Of a stretch of DNA of 64,000 nucleotides, positions 18,947-28,383 are shown one piece after another; the stretch's first letter is position 1, and each line of letters starts with the position of its first letter. This DNA is from an uncultured SAR86 cluster bacterium. GTDB taxonomy: Bacteria; Pseudomonadota; Gammaproteobacteria; Magnimaribacterales; D2472. Position numbers and translations under genes: made by a program. The notes below the pieces were generated by a model that worked only from the letters and a program-made list of their open reading frames with translations, was not told where the DNA came from and did no database searches. The stretch is taken from assembly GCA_902595065.1 (NCBI GenBank), contig CACJOM010000004.1:1-64000 (forward strand). The letters run 5' to 3'.

Positions 18947-21805
18947 ATGAAAAATTTATTTACTACCGCCTTTCTATTCCTGTTGTTCGTTGGTCCATTG
19001 ATTGCTGAGCCGCTAATGAGCCCAACGAGTTACTCTAAGGACTTATATAAACCGTCGATACTTGATGGTAACTATTTGTCTACAATAGATAATCCAAATA
19101 ATTTTCTTGATTTTAATTATGGTGAGCGGGTTGCATCACCAACGCAAATATCTTCAGCTCTTTTAACTTGGGCAAAACAATCAGATCGTTTGAAAGTTGT
19201 TGAATATGCAAAGTCGCATGAAGGACGCTCCCTTTATGCCGTCTTTGTATCCTCTCCTGAAAATATAGCTAATCTAGAATCCATCAAATCAAACATCAAT
19301 AAACTTTCAGATGGAAGGAATCTCAATGATAGAGAGGCTAAATCTTTAATTGATTCGTTGCCAGCAGTTGCTTGGATGGCATATTCAATTCATGGAAATG
19401 AAACATCTGGTGCCGATGCAGCTTTAGGAATAATCTATCATTTAATTGCTAGCAAGGATCCAGAAATCACAAGCATGTTATCAAACATGGTAATTGTGAT
19501 TGATCCAATGATGAACCCAGATGGTCGAGATAGGTTTACTAAATCACTTGAGCAATATAGAGGCACCGCACCAAATTATGATGATCAATCTCTTCTTCAT
19601 ACGGGAGATTGGCCTTATGGCCGAACGAATCATTATTTCTTCGATTTAAATCGTGATTGGATATATCTTACTCAGCCTGAAACTCAAGGTCGTGTGGCTC
19701 TGATTAATGAATGGCGACCACAGATTTTAGTAGACGGTCATGAAATGGGCTCACAAGATACCTTTATGACAGGCCCACCAAGAGAGCCAATTAATAAAAA
19801 TATAGATAAAAATCTTATTAAGTGGGGAAATGTTTTTGCTAAAGATCAGGCCAATGAATTTGATGTAAGAGGTTGGAGATTTTATACAGGTGAATGGCAT
19901 GAAGATCTATATCCTGGATATTCATTCTATGTCCAATTTAGAGGTACTCTTGGTATTTTGTATGAGCAATCTCGTATGTCAGAGGATGGTGTTCGAAGAC
20001 CCGAGGGAACTATTCAATCATATAAAGAATCAGTCCATCATCAATTTATAAGCACACTAGCAAATCTAAAAACTTTACAAAATAACTCTAATCAAATGTA
20101 TAAAGATTATTGGGCTGGAAGAAAATTTAATGTTTCTAAAGATGGTAAGTACGCAAATCAGACTTTTGCAATATTACCAACCAAAAATTTTGGTCGTTTA
20201 AATACTTTAGTTAAAAAACTTGAAGCTCAAAATATCGAACTTTATAAAAATACAAAAAATTTATCAGTAAAATTTGCACTTAATCAATCTGGTGAAACAA
20301 TAGAAAATTATTCTATCCCAGCAGGAAGTTTGATTATCCCGAATAGGCAGCCTGAAGCCCCATTAATTGCTGCAATGCTTGAATTTGATGCGGATATTGA
20401 TGAATCTGTTTTACTTGAAGAAAGACAGGCTAACTTAAGAGATGGATCATCAATAATGTATGATACAACTGCCTTTAACTTCACCATGATGTACGGCTTG
20501 CCAGCTGTTACCGTTCCTGAAAATTTATCTAACAATCTTGAGCGATGGGCACCCTCCCCCTTAAATATTGATATTAATGAAAATGCTGTAATGTGGGCCG
20601 TTGACGCACAAGATGATCGCTCAGTTGCATTTGCTGCAAGATTAATGGAAAAAGATATAAACGTTCGAATAATTGATAAAGATTCCGTTCTATCAAATCA
20701 TAATTTATCAAGAGGGAGTATTGCTGTGTTAGCAATGGATAATCCCTTAAACAAGAATTTAATTTCAGATATTGAAATGATTGCTAGTGACCTTGAAATC
20801 TCATTACTATCAATAGAGTCTGGTTTTGGAATTAAGGATTTACCAGATTGGGGAGGAAGACATTTTCGTCTCTTAGAAAAACCTCAAATAGCAATATTGA
20901 GTCATTCTGATTTTAGCTCATATGATGTTGGTGTTACTTGGTGGTCAATTGATCAAAATCTAGGGATAAGACACAGTCAAATCAATTCAGCTTTATCTGG
21001 CTATGCGGATCTTAGACGCTACAACACAATTATCATGCCAAGTGGCTATTCAAATTTAAATGGCGCTAAAAGAAAAGTATTAATGGATTGGGTAAGTCAG
21101 GGTGGGACTTTAATTGCTCATAACAGAAGTGCTGCAAAAATAGCATCTATCGAAGATTTTGGTAGTGTTAAATTACTGCAAGATACATTTGAAAATAGTA
21201 TTGATTATAAATTTGATCTATTAAGAGAGATATCTGCAGCAGATACAAAAATAGATAAAAAGAAAGTGCTCAGTCATGGTGTTGATCTAGATATAACATA
21301 TCCATGGGAATCACCTGAACAAAGTTTTTCTAAAAAAGAATTGGAGAATCGTGATAAATGGCAATCTATTTTTATGCCATCTGGATCAATCGTTGCAGGA
21401 AGAGTTGATCAAGATCATTGGCTAACATTTGGAACACCTGAAGTTCTCCCAGTTCTTTATTCAAATTACCCTGTTCTGATGACAGGCAACAATGCTGAGG
21501 CAGTTGTAAGAATTGGAGATCTTGTTAACACTGATAACAATAATGAGTTCAAACAAATTAATTGGTCCTCAATACCACCAGGCAAAAATATTACAGTAAG
21601 AATGAGTGGTTTGGTATGGCCTGAGGCAGCACAAAGAATAGCTAATTCAGCATATTTAACTAGAGAACGTATAGGCAGAGGTCAAATTATTATGTTTGCA
21701 GGTGAGCCTAATTTCAGGGGTTCAGCCAAAGGCACGAACAGACTTTGGCTCAATGCAGTAATTTATGGAGCTGGTCTCGGAGCAAGCAGCAAAATAGAAC
21801 TTTAA
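18947..21805 (+). CDS. Secreted M14-family metallocarboxypeptidase
   Basis: A large zinc peptidase, about 952 residues from ATG 18947, with a clear signal peptide (MKNLFTTAFLFLLFVG...AEP). The zinc ligands are His149 and Glu152 in IHGNETSG and His265 in VDGHEMGS; Glu340 in LYEQSRM is the likely catalytic base. After the roughly 380-residue peptidase domain a long C-terminal region contains a glutamine-amidotransferase-like segment (IIMPSGYSNL, LMDWVSQGGTLIAHN) and a final beta-rich part, as in other large bacterial M14 proteins. An upstream in-frame ATG at 18875 would add a non-signal extension and is less likely. Probably a periplasmic peptide scavenger. Confidence 0.88.
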   Translation: MKNLFTTAFLFLLFVGPLIAEPLMSPTSYSKDLYKPSILDGNYLSTIDNPNNFLDFNYGERVASPTQISSALLTWAKQSDRLKVVEYAKSHEGRSLYAVFVSSPENIANLESIKSNINKLSDGRNLNDREAKSLIDSLPAVAWMAYSIHGNETSGADAALGIIYHLIASKDPEITSMLSNMVIVIDPMMNPDGRDRFTKSLEQYRGTAPNYDDQSLLHTGDWPYGRTNHYFFDLNRDWIYLTQPETQGRVALINEWRPQILVDGHEMGSQDTFMTGPPREPINKNIDKNLIKWGNVFAKDQANEFDVRGWRFYTGEWHEDLYPGYSFYVQFRGTLGILYEQSRMSEDGVRRPEGTIQSYKESVHHQFISTLANLKTLQNNSNQMYKDYWAGRKFNVSKDGKYANQTFAILPTKNFGRLNTLVKKLEAQNIELYKNTKNLSVKFALNQSGETIENYSIPAGSLIIPNRQPEAPLIAAMLEFDADIDESVLLEERQANLRDGSSIMYDTTAFNFTMMYGLPAVTVPENLSNNLERWAPSPLNIDINENAVMWAVDAQDDRSVAFAARLMEKDINVRIIDKDSVLSNHNLSRGSIAVLAMDNPLNKNLISDIEMIASDLEISLLSIESGFGIKDLPDWGGRHFRLLEKPQIAILSHSDFSSYDVGVTWWSIDQNLGIRHSQINSALSGYADLRRYNTIIMPSGYSNLNGAKRKVLMDWVSQGGTLIAHNRSAAKIASIEDFGSVKLLQDTFENSIDYKFDLLREISAADTKIDKKKVLSHGVDLDITYPWESPEQSFSKKELENRDKWQSIFMPSGSIVAGRVDQDHWLTFGTPEVLPVLYSNYPVLMTGNNAEAVVRIGDLVNTDNNNEFKQINWSSIPPGKNITVRMSGLVWPEAAQRIANSAYLTRERIGRGQIIMFAGEPNFRGSAKGTNRLWLNAVIYGAGLGASSKIEL

Positions 21806-21830
21806 AAGAATAAATTACAATACAATTAAT

Positions 21831-23942
21831 ATGACAAATAAGGTTCAAATAATATTCGCCCTCTTCTTTATAATTGGATGTGCAAACCAAACTCAAGAAT
21901 CAGAAATGAAACCTCCTAAGACAAAAAAAATACCAGTAACATTTATCAATCACGGTGATACTCGTATTGATAATTATCATTGGCTGAGAGATGACACTAG
22001 AAAGAGTGAAGAGGTGCTTCAACATCTTAGAGCAGAGAATCAATATGTTGATTCATGGTTTCAAAATCAAGATAAGAATTTTAAAGATGAAATAATGCAA
22101 GAATTTCTTAGCAGACTTCCAGAAAATGAAACTTCATTCCCAAGAGATAACTTTGGTATTAAATATTTCACTAAATCATTTAGCGATAAACAGCTCAGCT
22201 TATATTATAAAAATGAAGGTGATAAAGAGAAATTGATTCTTGATCCGAACATCAAATTCAAGACACAAGATTATTATCAAGTAAGCAGATTTAATCCAAG
22301 CCCTTCTAATAAGATTGCTGTATTTGCTGAAGACAATAATGGAAGAAGAAAATATATATCAAAATTTTTAAATTTAGATTCGAATCAGTTACTTGAAGAT
22401 GAATTAAAGCTTACATCAGGAAATATGATTTGGTCAGGAGACTCAAAAAGCATTTATTATTTAAAAAAGGATCCAGTGACCTTAATTTCAAATAAGCTTT
22501 ATAGACATTTTTTAGGCACGCCCCAGTCTTCTGATGAGTTAATATATGAAGAATTAGATAATGAGTTCAATCTTGGTATCTCCAAGACATCCTCAAACGA
22601 ATTTTTAGTTTTGAATATTGAGAAAACAAACTCAAATGAAATCAGACTCCTTCAATTAAATTCACCTGAAAAAAATGAGCTAACTATTTTCCTAAAAAGA
22701 CAAGATGACCACTTATATCAAGTTGATCATTCTAATAATATCTTTTACATCCGAACCAATTTAAATAGTCCAAATTATAGGATCATGCAGACCGAAAACC
22801 TTTCCATTAGTAGCATTAATGAAACAATGGAAGTCATTCCTCATGATCAAAGTATTTACATACAAGACTTTCTATTAACATCGTCATTCATAATTTTAGA
22901 GGTTAGAAAAAATGGCTTACCTGCCATCAGTCAATTAGAAAAAAAATCATCACTGAGCAAAGACATAAAATTCCCTGATACAAGCTACTACGTTTCATTA
23001 GCTTCATCTGATTATGTAAATTATGATGAAGACGAATTTCACTATTATTATTCTAGTCCTAATAGACCTCCCGCAATTTATCATGCTAATGCGACCTCAA
23101 ATACTTCCCTAAAAGTATGGCAAAAACAAGTTAATAATTTTGACGAGTCTGACTATGTTGTTGAAAGAATTTTTAATGAAGTTAGGGATGGGACTATGGT
23201 GCCCTCAACTCTAATATATAAATCTAATTCCTCTCTTGATCGCCCTATTTTGTTTTATGGTTATGGATCATATGGAATTAATACAGAAGCTCGATTTAGA
23301 GAATCCATTTTACCTTTACTTAATAAAGGTTTTATTTTTGTATATTTGAATATTCGTGGTGGCAGTGAGATGGGTAAGGAGTGGTATGAACAAGGGAGAA
23401 TGTTAAATAAAATGAATTCATTTTATGATTTTAATGATTCCGTTAAAGCAATATTAGATAAAGGGTATGGCGATCGTGATAATGTATTTGCACAAGGAGG
23501 AAGCGCTGGAGGGCTTTTGATGGGGGCAATTGTAAACCTTGAGCCAGAGTTATATAAGGGAATTATTTCAGGTGTTCCATTTGTGGATGTACTAACTACT
23601 ATGTCTGATGAATCTATTCCATTAACTACATTTGAATATGATGAGTGGGGAAATCCAAGCAATTATGAAGAATACATGTATATGAAAAAATATTCGCCCT
23701 ACGATAATATCGATTACATGAATTACCCAAGCGTGCTCATTACTTCAAGTTTATTTGATTCCCAGGTTCAATATTTTGAACCAGCAAAATATGCGCCAAA
23801 GTTAAGAGAGTATTCAACTTCAGGTAATCCAATACTATTTAAAATTAATCTTATTGGCGGCCATGGTGGCAAAAGTGGAAGAATTAATAGTTTTGAAGAA
23901 ACTGCAATGGAATACAACTTTATCTTAAATCTAATTGATTAG
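21831..23942 (+). CDS. Prolyl oligopeptidase family (S9) serine peptidase, lipoprotein
   Basis: A 703-residue oligopeptidase B/prolyl oligopeptidase relative with a lipoprotein signal (FFIIGC, Cys17), so it is exported. The N-terminal part carries the S9A entry motif DNYHWLRDDTR and a beta-propeller. The C-terminal hydrolase domain has GGSAGG with Ser558, Asp643 in SSLFDSQV and His678 in GGHGG, a complete triad. FYGYGSYG and NIRGGSEMGKEWY are oligopeptidase hallmarks. It begins 25 bases after the M14 gene, suggesting joint breakdown of peptides outside the cytoplasm. The exact cleavage preference is not readable. Confidence 0.9.
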   Translation: MTNKVQIIFALFFIIGCANQTQESEMKPPKTKKIPVTFINHGDTRIDNYHWLRDDTRKSEEVLQHLRAENQYVDSWFQNQDKNFKDEIMQEFLSRLPENETSFPRDNFGIKYFTKSFSDKQLSLYYKNEGDKEKLILDPNIKFKTQDYYQVSRFNPSPSNKIAVFAEDNNGRRKYISKFLNLDSNQLLEDELKLTSGNMIWSGDSKSIYYLKKDPVTLISNKLYRHFLGTPQSSDELIYEELDNEFNLGISKTSSNEFLVLNIEKTNSNEIRLLQLNSPEKNELTIFLKRQDDHLYQVDHSNNIFYIRTNLNSPNYRIMQTENLSISSINETMEVIPHDQSIYIQDFLLTSSFIILEVRKNGLPAISQLEKKSSLSKDIKFPDTSYYVSLASSDYVNYDEDEFHYYYSSPNRPPAIYHANATSNTSLKVWQKQVNNFDESDYVVERIFNEVRDGTMVPSTLIYKSNSSLDRPILFYGYGSYGINTEARFRESILPLLNKGFIFVYLNIRGGSEMGKEWYEQGRMLNKMNSFYDFNDSVKAILDKGYGDRDNVFAQGGSAGGLLMGAIVNLEPELYKGIISGVPFVDVLTTMSDESIPLTTFEYDEWGNPSNYEEYMYMKKYSPYDNIDYMNYPSVLITSSLFDSQVQYFEPAKYAPKLREYSTSGNPILFKINLIGGHGGKSGRINSFEETAMEYNFILNLID

Positions 23943-23946
23943 TGAA

Positions 23947-24828
23947 TCACTTTAATAATTTTATTAAACTAGAAGTGTCTAGGTCTCCATCACCTTCCCT
24001 AGAAAGTTTCTGATATTTCCTCAAAACAGCCTGAGAGATGTCAAGATCAAGGTTATTTTTCTTAGCTTGATTAATAGAAATTTTTAAGTCTTTAATCATC
24101 AAATCAACAGCAAATCCAAAATTAAACTTGCTTTGAGTCATTGTTTTAAATCTATTATCCATCTGCCATGATTGAGCAGCGCCGTTAGATATAGCTTCAT
24201 ATACTTTGTCCATATTAACTTTAGATAGTTTTCCAAGTGAAATTCCTTCAGATAGTCCCTGAATTAATCCAGCAATGCACAATTGATTGATCATCTTAGT
24301 TAATTGACCATGTCCATTAGGGCCAATTTTAACTATAGAATCTGCATAGTTCTCCATTAGTTTAGTAATAATTTTAAGATTTTTATTAGGACCACCATAC
24401 ATCACTGAAAGCGATCCATTTATTGCGCCTGCCTCCCCTCCACTTACTGGAGCATCAAAAAAAGTAATATTATTATTTATTACATATTCATGAGTCGAAA
24501 TAAAATCTACCAGAGCTAGTGATGTTGTCGAATGATCAATAATGAATGAATCTTTTTTAAGATGTTTTATATAGTTATGTTTAATTAATACTTCCTTTAA
24601 AGAATTATCATCCTTAAGACAAGTTATTAAGCCATCAAATTGAATTTTTTTCTTTATAGCAAAATCTAAATCTTGACCATTGAAAACTTTATGCCATTTT
24701 TTTGATATTTTTTTTGTTCTATTAAAAATGAATAAACTTATTGAGCTGTCTTGAGATAGATGACCAGCCATGTGGAATCCCATGGTGCCAAGACCAATGA
24801 ACAGGTAGTTCTTTTTAGATCTTGCCAA
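23947..24828 (-). CDS. 3-hydroxyisobutyrate dehydrogenase-like NAD(P)-binding protein
   Basis: A beta-hydroxyacid dehydrogenase of about 294 residues. The Rossmann motif YLFIGLGTMGFHMAGHL is at the N-terminus, followed by the substrate motif DAPVSGGEAGAINGS and the catalytic-lysine region GHGQLTKMINQ. Family members oxidise 3-hydroxyisobutyrate or reduce tartronate semialdehyde or glyoxylate; the substrate is not decided by sequence. No ATG precedes the Rossmann motif: the plausible start is TTG 24828, which overlaps the peroxiredoxin end by 14 bases. A TTG at 24879 is the alternative. It is probably translated by coupling to the peroxiredoxin. Confidence 0.85.
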   Translation of the reverse strand: MARSKKNYLFIGLGTMGFHMAGHLSQDSSISLFIFNRTKKISKKWHKVFNGQDLDFAIKKKIQFDGLITCLKDDNSLKEVLIKHNYIKHLKKDSFIIDHSTTSLALVDFISTHEYVINNNITFFDAPVSGGEAGAINGSLSVMYGGPNKNLKIITKLMENYADSIVKIGPNGHGQLTKMINQLCIAGLIQGLSEGISLGKLSKVNMDKVYEAISNGAAQSWQMDNRFKTMTQSKFNFGFAVDLMIKDLKISINQAKKNNLDLDISQAVLRKYQKLSREGDGDLDTSSLIKLLK

Positions 24829-25291
24829 GTTGGGATTCTGCAGATGATGTATCCATTGCTCCAGGAGCCTCAATATCAATAGATTTAACTATCCCATCAT
24901 CAATTATCATTGCAAACCTTTTGCATCTATTACCAAGACCAAATGCGGAACCATCCATAGTTAAGCCTAACGCGTTTGTAAAATCACAATTACCATCTGC
25001 AATCATATTAATGCCATCTGCATTTGATGATTCAGACCAGGTCTTCATAACAAATGGATCATTGACAGCAATAAAAGTTATAGAAAATCCTTTATCCTGA
25101 AATTTAGATAAGTTTTTGATATAACCAGGTAGATGAGTTAAATGGCATGTTGGTGTAAATGCACCAGGAACACCTACCAAAATAATTTTTTTATCTTCAA
25201 AATATTCATCTGAGTTAATATTTTGAATCTCTCCATCAATTAAAACTCTTAATTCTTGAGTTGGTATATTGTTATTTACTGATATTGTCAT
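24815..25291 (-). CDS. Peroxiredoxin, Prx5-type
   Basis: A thiol peroxidase of 158 residues with the peroxidatic cysteine in VPGAFTPTCHLTHLPGY (Cys49). The Prx5 pattern continues with NDPFVMKTW and DGSAFGLGNRCKRFAMIIDDG. These enzymes reduce peroxides using glutathione/glutaredoxin or thioredoxin; two glutaredoxin genes are elsewhere in the window. The ATG at 25291 is chosen because GGAG sits 6 bases upstream. An ATG at 25303 lacks such a site. It diverges from the his operon across 97 bases that hold a palindrome (25354-25373), which could affect both directions. Confidence 0.92.
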   Translation of the reverse strand: MTISVNNNIPTQELRVLIDGEIQNINSDEYFEDKKIILVGVPGAFTPTCHLTHLPGYIKNLSKFQDKGFSITFIAVNDPFVMKTWSESSNADGINMIADGNCDFTNALGLTMDGSAFGLGNRCKRFAMIIDDGIVKSIDIEAPGAMDTSSAESQLGKI

Positions 25292-25352
25292 TGTTTTCTC
25301 CATTTGTTATATGTGATTTTAACCTATTTAAAAAAATATTTTTATTGTTTTG

Positions 25353-25381
25353 TTGTTTTAACATGCTAAAACATATAGAAT
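25353..25381 (+). promoter_or_regulatory. Candidate promoter of the yerC-his operon
   Basis: TTGTTT (25353-25358) and TAGAAT (25376-25381) with a 17-base spacer form a reasonable sigma70 promoter. The predicted start is close to base 25388, next to the ATG at 25389, and no ribosome-binding sequence is visible, so the first gene may be read from a leaderless transcript. Consensus-based inference. Confidence 0.4.
25354..25373. promoter_or_regulatory. Operator-like palindrome before yerC-his operon
   Basis: TGTTTTAACATGCTAAAACA has two perfect 7-base arms around ACATGC, with a single mismatched pair over 20 bases. It fills the space between the proposed -35 and -10 boxes, where a bound repressor would block RNA polymerase. 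The first gene downstream encodes a TrpR-fold protein, so autoregulation is an obvious hypothesis. The palindrome is seen; the function is inferred. Confidence 0.55.
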
Positions 25382-25388
25382 TCTCATC

Positions 25389-25655
25389 ATGAAATTATCA
25401 ACAGCTATTAAAAAATTAAAAAATGATAAAGAGATAGATAACTTCTTAAAAGATCTATGTACTCCTGCTGAAATTGAAGCCATGAAAGAAAGATGGGAGG
25501 TTGCTCAGTTGCTGTATAAAGGTGAGTCTACTTATAGAGATATAGCTGCAAAACTAAACACATCTACTGCAACAGTTACTAGAGTAGCAAGGTTTTTATT
25601 TAAGGAAACAAATAAAGGTTATATGACTATATTAACAAAGGATAAAGATGGGTAA
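25389..25655 (+). CDS. TrpR-like DNA-binding protein (YerC/YecD family)
   Basis: An 88-residue all-helical protein of the YerC/YecD family, related to the tryptophan repressor. The segment CTPAEIEAMKERWEVAQLL is the dimerisation part and YRDIAAKLNTSTATVTRVAR the helix-turn-helix. In other bacteria family members have been proposed as regulators of amino-acid genes. Here it is the first gene of the histidine operon, overlaps hisG by 8 bases and follows a palindrome across its own promoter, so it is probably a his-operon repressor, possibly sensing histidine. The ligand is not known from sequence. Confidence 0.88.
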   Translation: MKLSTAIKKLKNDKEIDNFLKDLCTPAEIEAMKERWEVAQLLYKGESTYRDIAAKLNTSTATVTRVARFLFKETNKGYMTILTKDKDG

Positions 25656-26514
25656 ACGGATAACAATTGCAATTCAGCGCAAGGGAAGATTATTTGAAAA
25701 TAGTAAAAATTTATTAATTAAATCTGGAATTAATTTCACTACAAATGGAGAGAAGCTATTAGCTAGATCTTCAAATATGAATGTAGATATACTATTAGTT
25801 AGAGATGATGATATTCCCTCTTTGGTATCAAAAGGTGTAGCGGATCTAGGGATAGTTGGTCAAAACGTTTTAGCTGAACAATCTACATCAAATAGAAAGA
25901 TTACTGCAAAAGCAATTTTGGATTTAGGATTTTCAAAATGCAGATTGGCTTTTGCTAAGCCTTCGAATTCAAAACTAAGATCATTAAAGAATAAAACAAT
26001 TGCTACCTCCTATCCTGGTCTAGTAAAAAATTACTTACGCAAAAATTCAATAAATGCAGAAATTATTAAAATTAATGGTTCCGTAGAGTTAACACCATAT
26101 ATAGGTATTGCAGATTGTATCTGTGATTTGATTTCATCTGGAGCCACATTAGAAGCAAATAATCTCATTGAGTTTAAATCTTTAATGAACTCTGAAGCTG
26201 TCCTTATATCCTCTTCAAATATTAAAAATATAAGTGATATTAATATTATTGAACTAGTTAAAAGGTTTGAAGGGGTTATAAATGCAGCTGAGAGCAAATA
26301 TGTAATGCTGAATGCTGATACGAATTCAATAAAGCAAATTTGTAAATTACTGCCTGGAGCTGACTCTCCAACGATTATACCTTTGCAACAAAAAAATAAA
26401 GTTGCAATTCATGCTCTTTGTAGCGAGCCGGTTTTCTGGGAAACCATGGAAAAATTAAAACAAAATGGTGCATCATCCATATTAGTAATGCCTGTTGAAA
26501 AAATCTTAAATTAA
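25648..26514 (+). CDS. hisG: ATP phosphoribosyltransferase (long form)
   Basis: HisG condenses ATP and PRPP, the committed and usually histidine-inhibited step of histidine synthesis. At 288 residues it is the long hexameric form, with catalytic domains (ITIAIQRKGRLFENS, DLGIVGQNVL, the PRPP-loop region DLISSGATLEANNL) and a C-terminal ACT-like regulatory domain (PTIIPLQQKNKVAIHAL to the end). No HisZ partner is needed. It overlaps yerC by 8 bases, and hisD follows directly after its stop. Confidence 0.97.
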   Translation: MGKRITIAIQRKGRLFENSKNLLIKSGINFTTNGEKLLARSSNMNVDILLVRDDDIPSLVSKGVADLGIVGQNVLAEQSTSNRKITAKAILDLGFSKCRLAFAKPSNSKLRSLKNKTIATSYPGLVKNYLRKNSINAEIIKINGSVELTPYIGIADCICDLISSGATLEANNLIEFKSLMNSEAVLISSSNIKNISDINIIELVKRFEGVINAAESKYVMLNADTNSIKQICKLLPGADSPTIIPLQQKNKVAIHALCSEPVFWETMEKLKQNGASSILVMPVEKILN

Positions 26515-28383
26515 ATGAAACTGATTAATCGCTCAACAACAAAAAAACCAATTAAATGGTCATCAGCAAAAAATGATCAAAAGACTTATGTAACTGTTAA
26601 GAGAATTGATGAACTTGTAAAAGCTAAAGGTACAAGTGCATTTAATTTTATAAATAAAGAATTAAGTTTGCCTATAATTAAATCTTTTAAGGTTAAGAAA
26701 TCAGAAATTATTAAATCAGAAACTTTGATTTCTGATGATTTAAAAAAGTCTATTCTTGACTCGGCAAATAATATTAAATTAGTCTGTGAAAAAGATATAA
26801 GCGGTCTTATCTCTTCTCCTATTGAGACAACAAAAGGTATTAAGATTTGGAAAGAATTTAGAGCAATTGAAACTGTTGGTTTGTATGTTCCCGGTGGATC
26901 AGCACCATTGATATCTTCATTTCTAATGCAGCTAATTCCAGCGGTAATTGCTGGATGTAAAAATATTATTGTTTGCACTCCCCCAACTCATTCAGGCTCA
27001 GTAGCTCCTGAAATTCTATTTATTGCAAAACTTTATGGCGTTACCTCAATATATAAAGTTGGTGGTGCTCAAGCTATCTTTGCTATGGCCTATGGAAACA
27101 CTTTAATTCCTAAAGTAGAAAAAATATTTGGACCAGGAAATGCTTATGTAAATCAAGCAAAAAAATTATGTGCTGAATTAGTTCCTATGGATCTTCCAGC
27201 TGGGCCAAGCGAAGTCATGATAGTTTCAAATGATAATTCAAAGATTAATCTTATAGCTGCAGATGCACTTTCTCAGCTTGAGCATGATGAAGCATCTAGA
27301 GCTTTTGTTTTATCAAGTAATCTAGATTTATTAAAAAGGGTAAAAAAAGAAATCAAAGTTCAAATTGAAAGATTGGCAAGACAATCAATTTTACAAAAAA
27401 GTATAAATAACTTAGTTTTAATTAAGGTTAAATCCTATAAGGACTGTATAAGTTTAGTTAATGATTGCGCGCCTGAACATTTAATACTGTTAGATGACGA
27501 CTATTCTAAATATCTATCAGGTATAAATAGTGCTGGATCAATATTTTGCGGACCTTTGAGTCCAGAGTCATTTGGTGATTATTCATCAGGCTCTAATCAT
27601 GTCTTGCCAACAAATAGAATGGCAAGAGTTTGCTCTGGATTGGGTGTCAAAGATTTTGGTAAGCAAATCACTGTTCAGACTGCTTCAGCTGAAGGGTTCA
27701 TGAATCTCAAAGATACTGTTATCTCGATGGCTAATGCTGAAACATTAGACGCACATGCTCAAGCAGTAAAAATTCGAGAAGCTTTAGCTATTAGTCAAGA
27801 TAGTTCAAGAAGATCATCGGAAATTAGAAAAACAAATGAAACTAGCATATATATTAATTTAAATATTGATGGTACTGGGAAATACAACATTGATACCGGT
27901 CTAAGATACTTGGATCATTTGCTTGAACAATTTGCTAAACATAGCTCTATTGACCTAAATATTACATGTCTTGGTGATCTTGATATTGATGAGCATCACA
28001 CAATAGAAGATGTAGCTATTACCCTTGGTAATGCTATCAATCAATCTTTAAATGATAGAAAAGGCATTTCTAGGTACGCCTCAAATGAAACGCTGGTAAT
28101 GGATGAAGTTAAATGCAGTGTAAGTATTGATTTATGCACAAGAAGATACTTGAAATTCAAATGCTCTCCACTAAGAAACATGGTTGGAGATTTTCCAACT
28201 GAAATGTTTGAGCATTTTTTCCAATCCTTAATAAATGCTGCTGCTCTTACTTGTCACATAGAAACAAAAGGGAAAAATTCTCATCATTTACTTGAAGCTA
28301 CATTCAAAACATTTGCAAGGTGCCTGAAGTTAGCTGTGGTCATAGAAAATGACCAATTATCATCAACCAAAGGTTTGATGTGA
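26515..28383 (+). CDS. hisD-hisB: Fused histidinol dehydrogenase / imidazoleglycerol-phosphate dehydratase
   Basis: One 622-codon frame encodes two enzymes. Residues about 1-430 are HisD: the catalytic pair Glu321-His322 in APEHL, and zinc-ligand regions LSQLEH, SFGDYSSGSNH and DAHAQA. Residues about 440-622 are the IGP dehydratase domain of HisB, with EHHTIED (His494, His495) and NSHHLLEA (His590, His591). The join (about codons 431-444) has no in-frame ATG, GTG or TTG, so the second domain cannot easily start alone. The histidinol-phosphatase half of enteric HisB is absent. HisD does the last two steps of the pathway and HisB the sixth, so they are not consecutive. It overlaps hisH by 4 bases. 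Confidence 0.93.
   Translation: MKLINRSTTKKPIKWSSAKNDQKTYVTVKRIDELVKAKGTSAFNFINKELSLPIIKSFKVKKSEIIKSETLISDDLKKSILDSANNIKLVCEKDISGLISSPIETTKGIKIWKEFRAIETVGLYVPGGSAPLISSFLMQLIPAVIAGCKNIIVCTPPTHSGSVAPEILFIAKLYGVTSIYKVGGAQAIFAMAYGNTLIPKVEKIFGPGNAYVNQAKKLCAELVPMDLPAGPSEVMIVSNDNSKINLIAADALSQLEHDEASRAFVLSSNLDLLKRVKKEIKVQIERLARQSILQKSINNLVLIKVKSYKDCISLVNDCAPEHLILLDDDYSKYLSGINSAGSIFCGPLSPESFGDYSSGSNHVLPTNRMARVCSGLGVKDFGKQITVQTASAEGFMNLKDTVISMANAETLDAHAQAVKIREALAISQDSSRRSSEIRKTNETSIYINLNIDGTGKYNIDTGLRYLDHLLEQFAKHSSIDLNITCLGDLDIDEHHTIEDVAITLGNAINQSLNDRKGISRYASNETLVMDEVKCSVSIDLCTRRYLKFKCSPLRNMVGDFPTEMFEHFFQSLINAAALTCHIETKGKNSHHLLEATFKTFARCLKLAVVIENDQLSSTKGLM

Noticed and set aside
26586-26978. Minus-strand open frame of 130 codons inside hisD
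   Set aside because: It is wholly antisense to the conserved histidinol dehydrogenase frame and shows no family motif.
27800-27850. HisD-HisB join as two separate genes read through a lost stop
   Set aside because: There is no in-frame start codon at the join, and a linker joins two complete domains, so a true fusion is the simplest reading.
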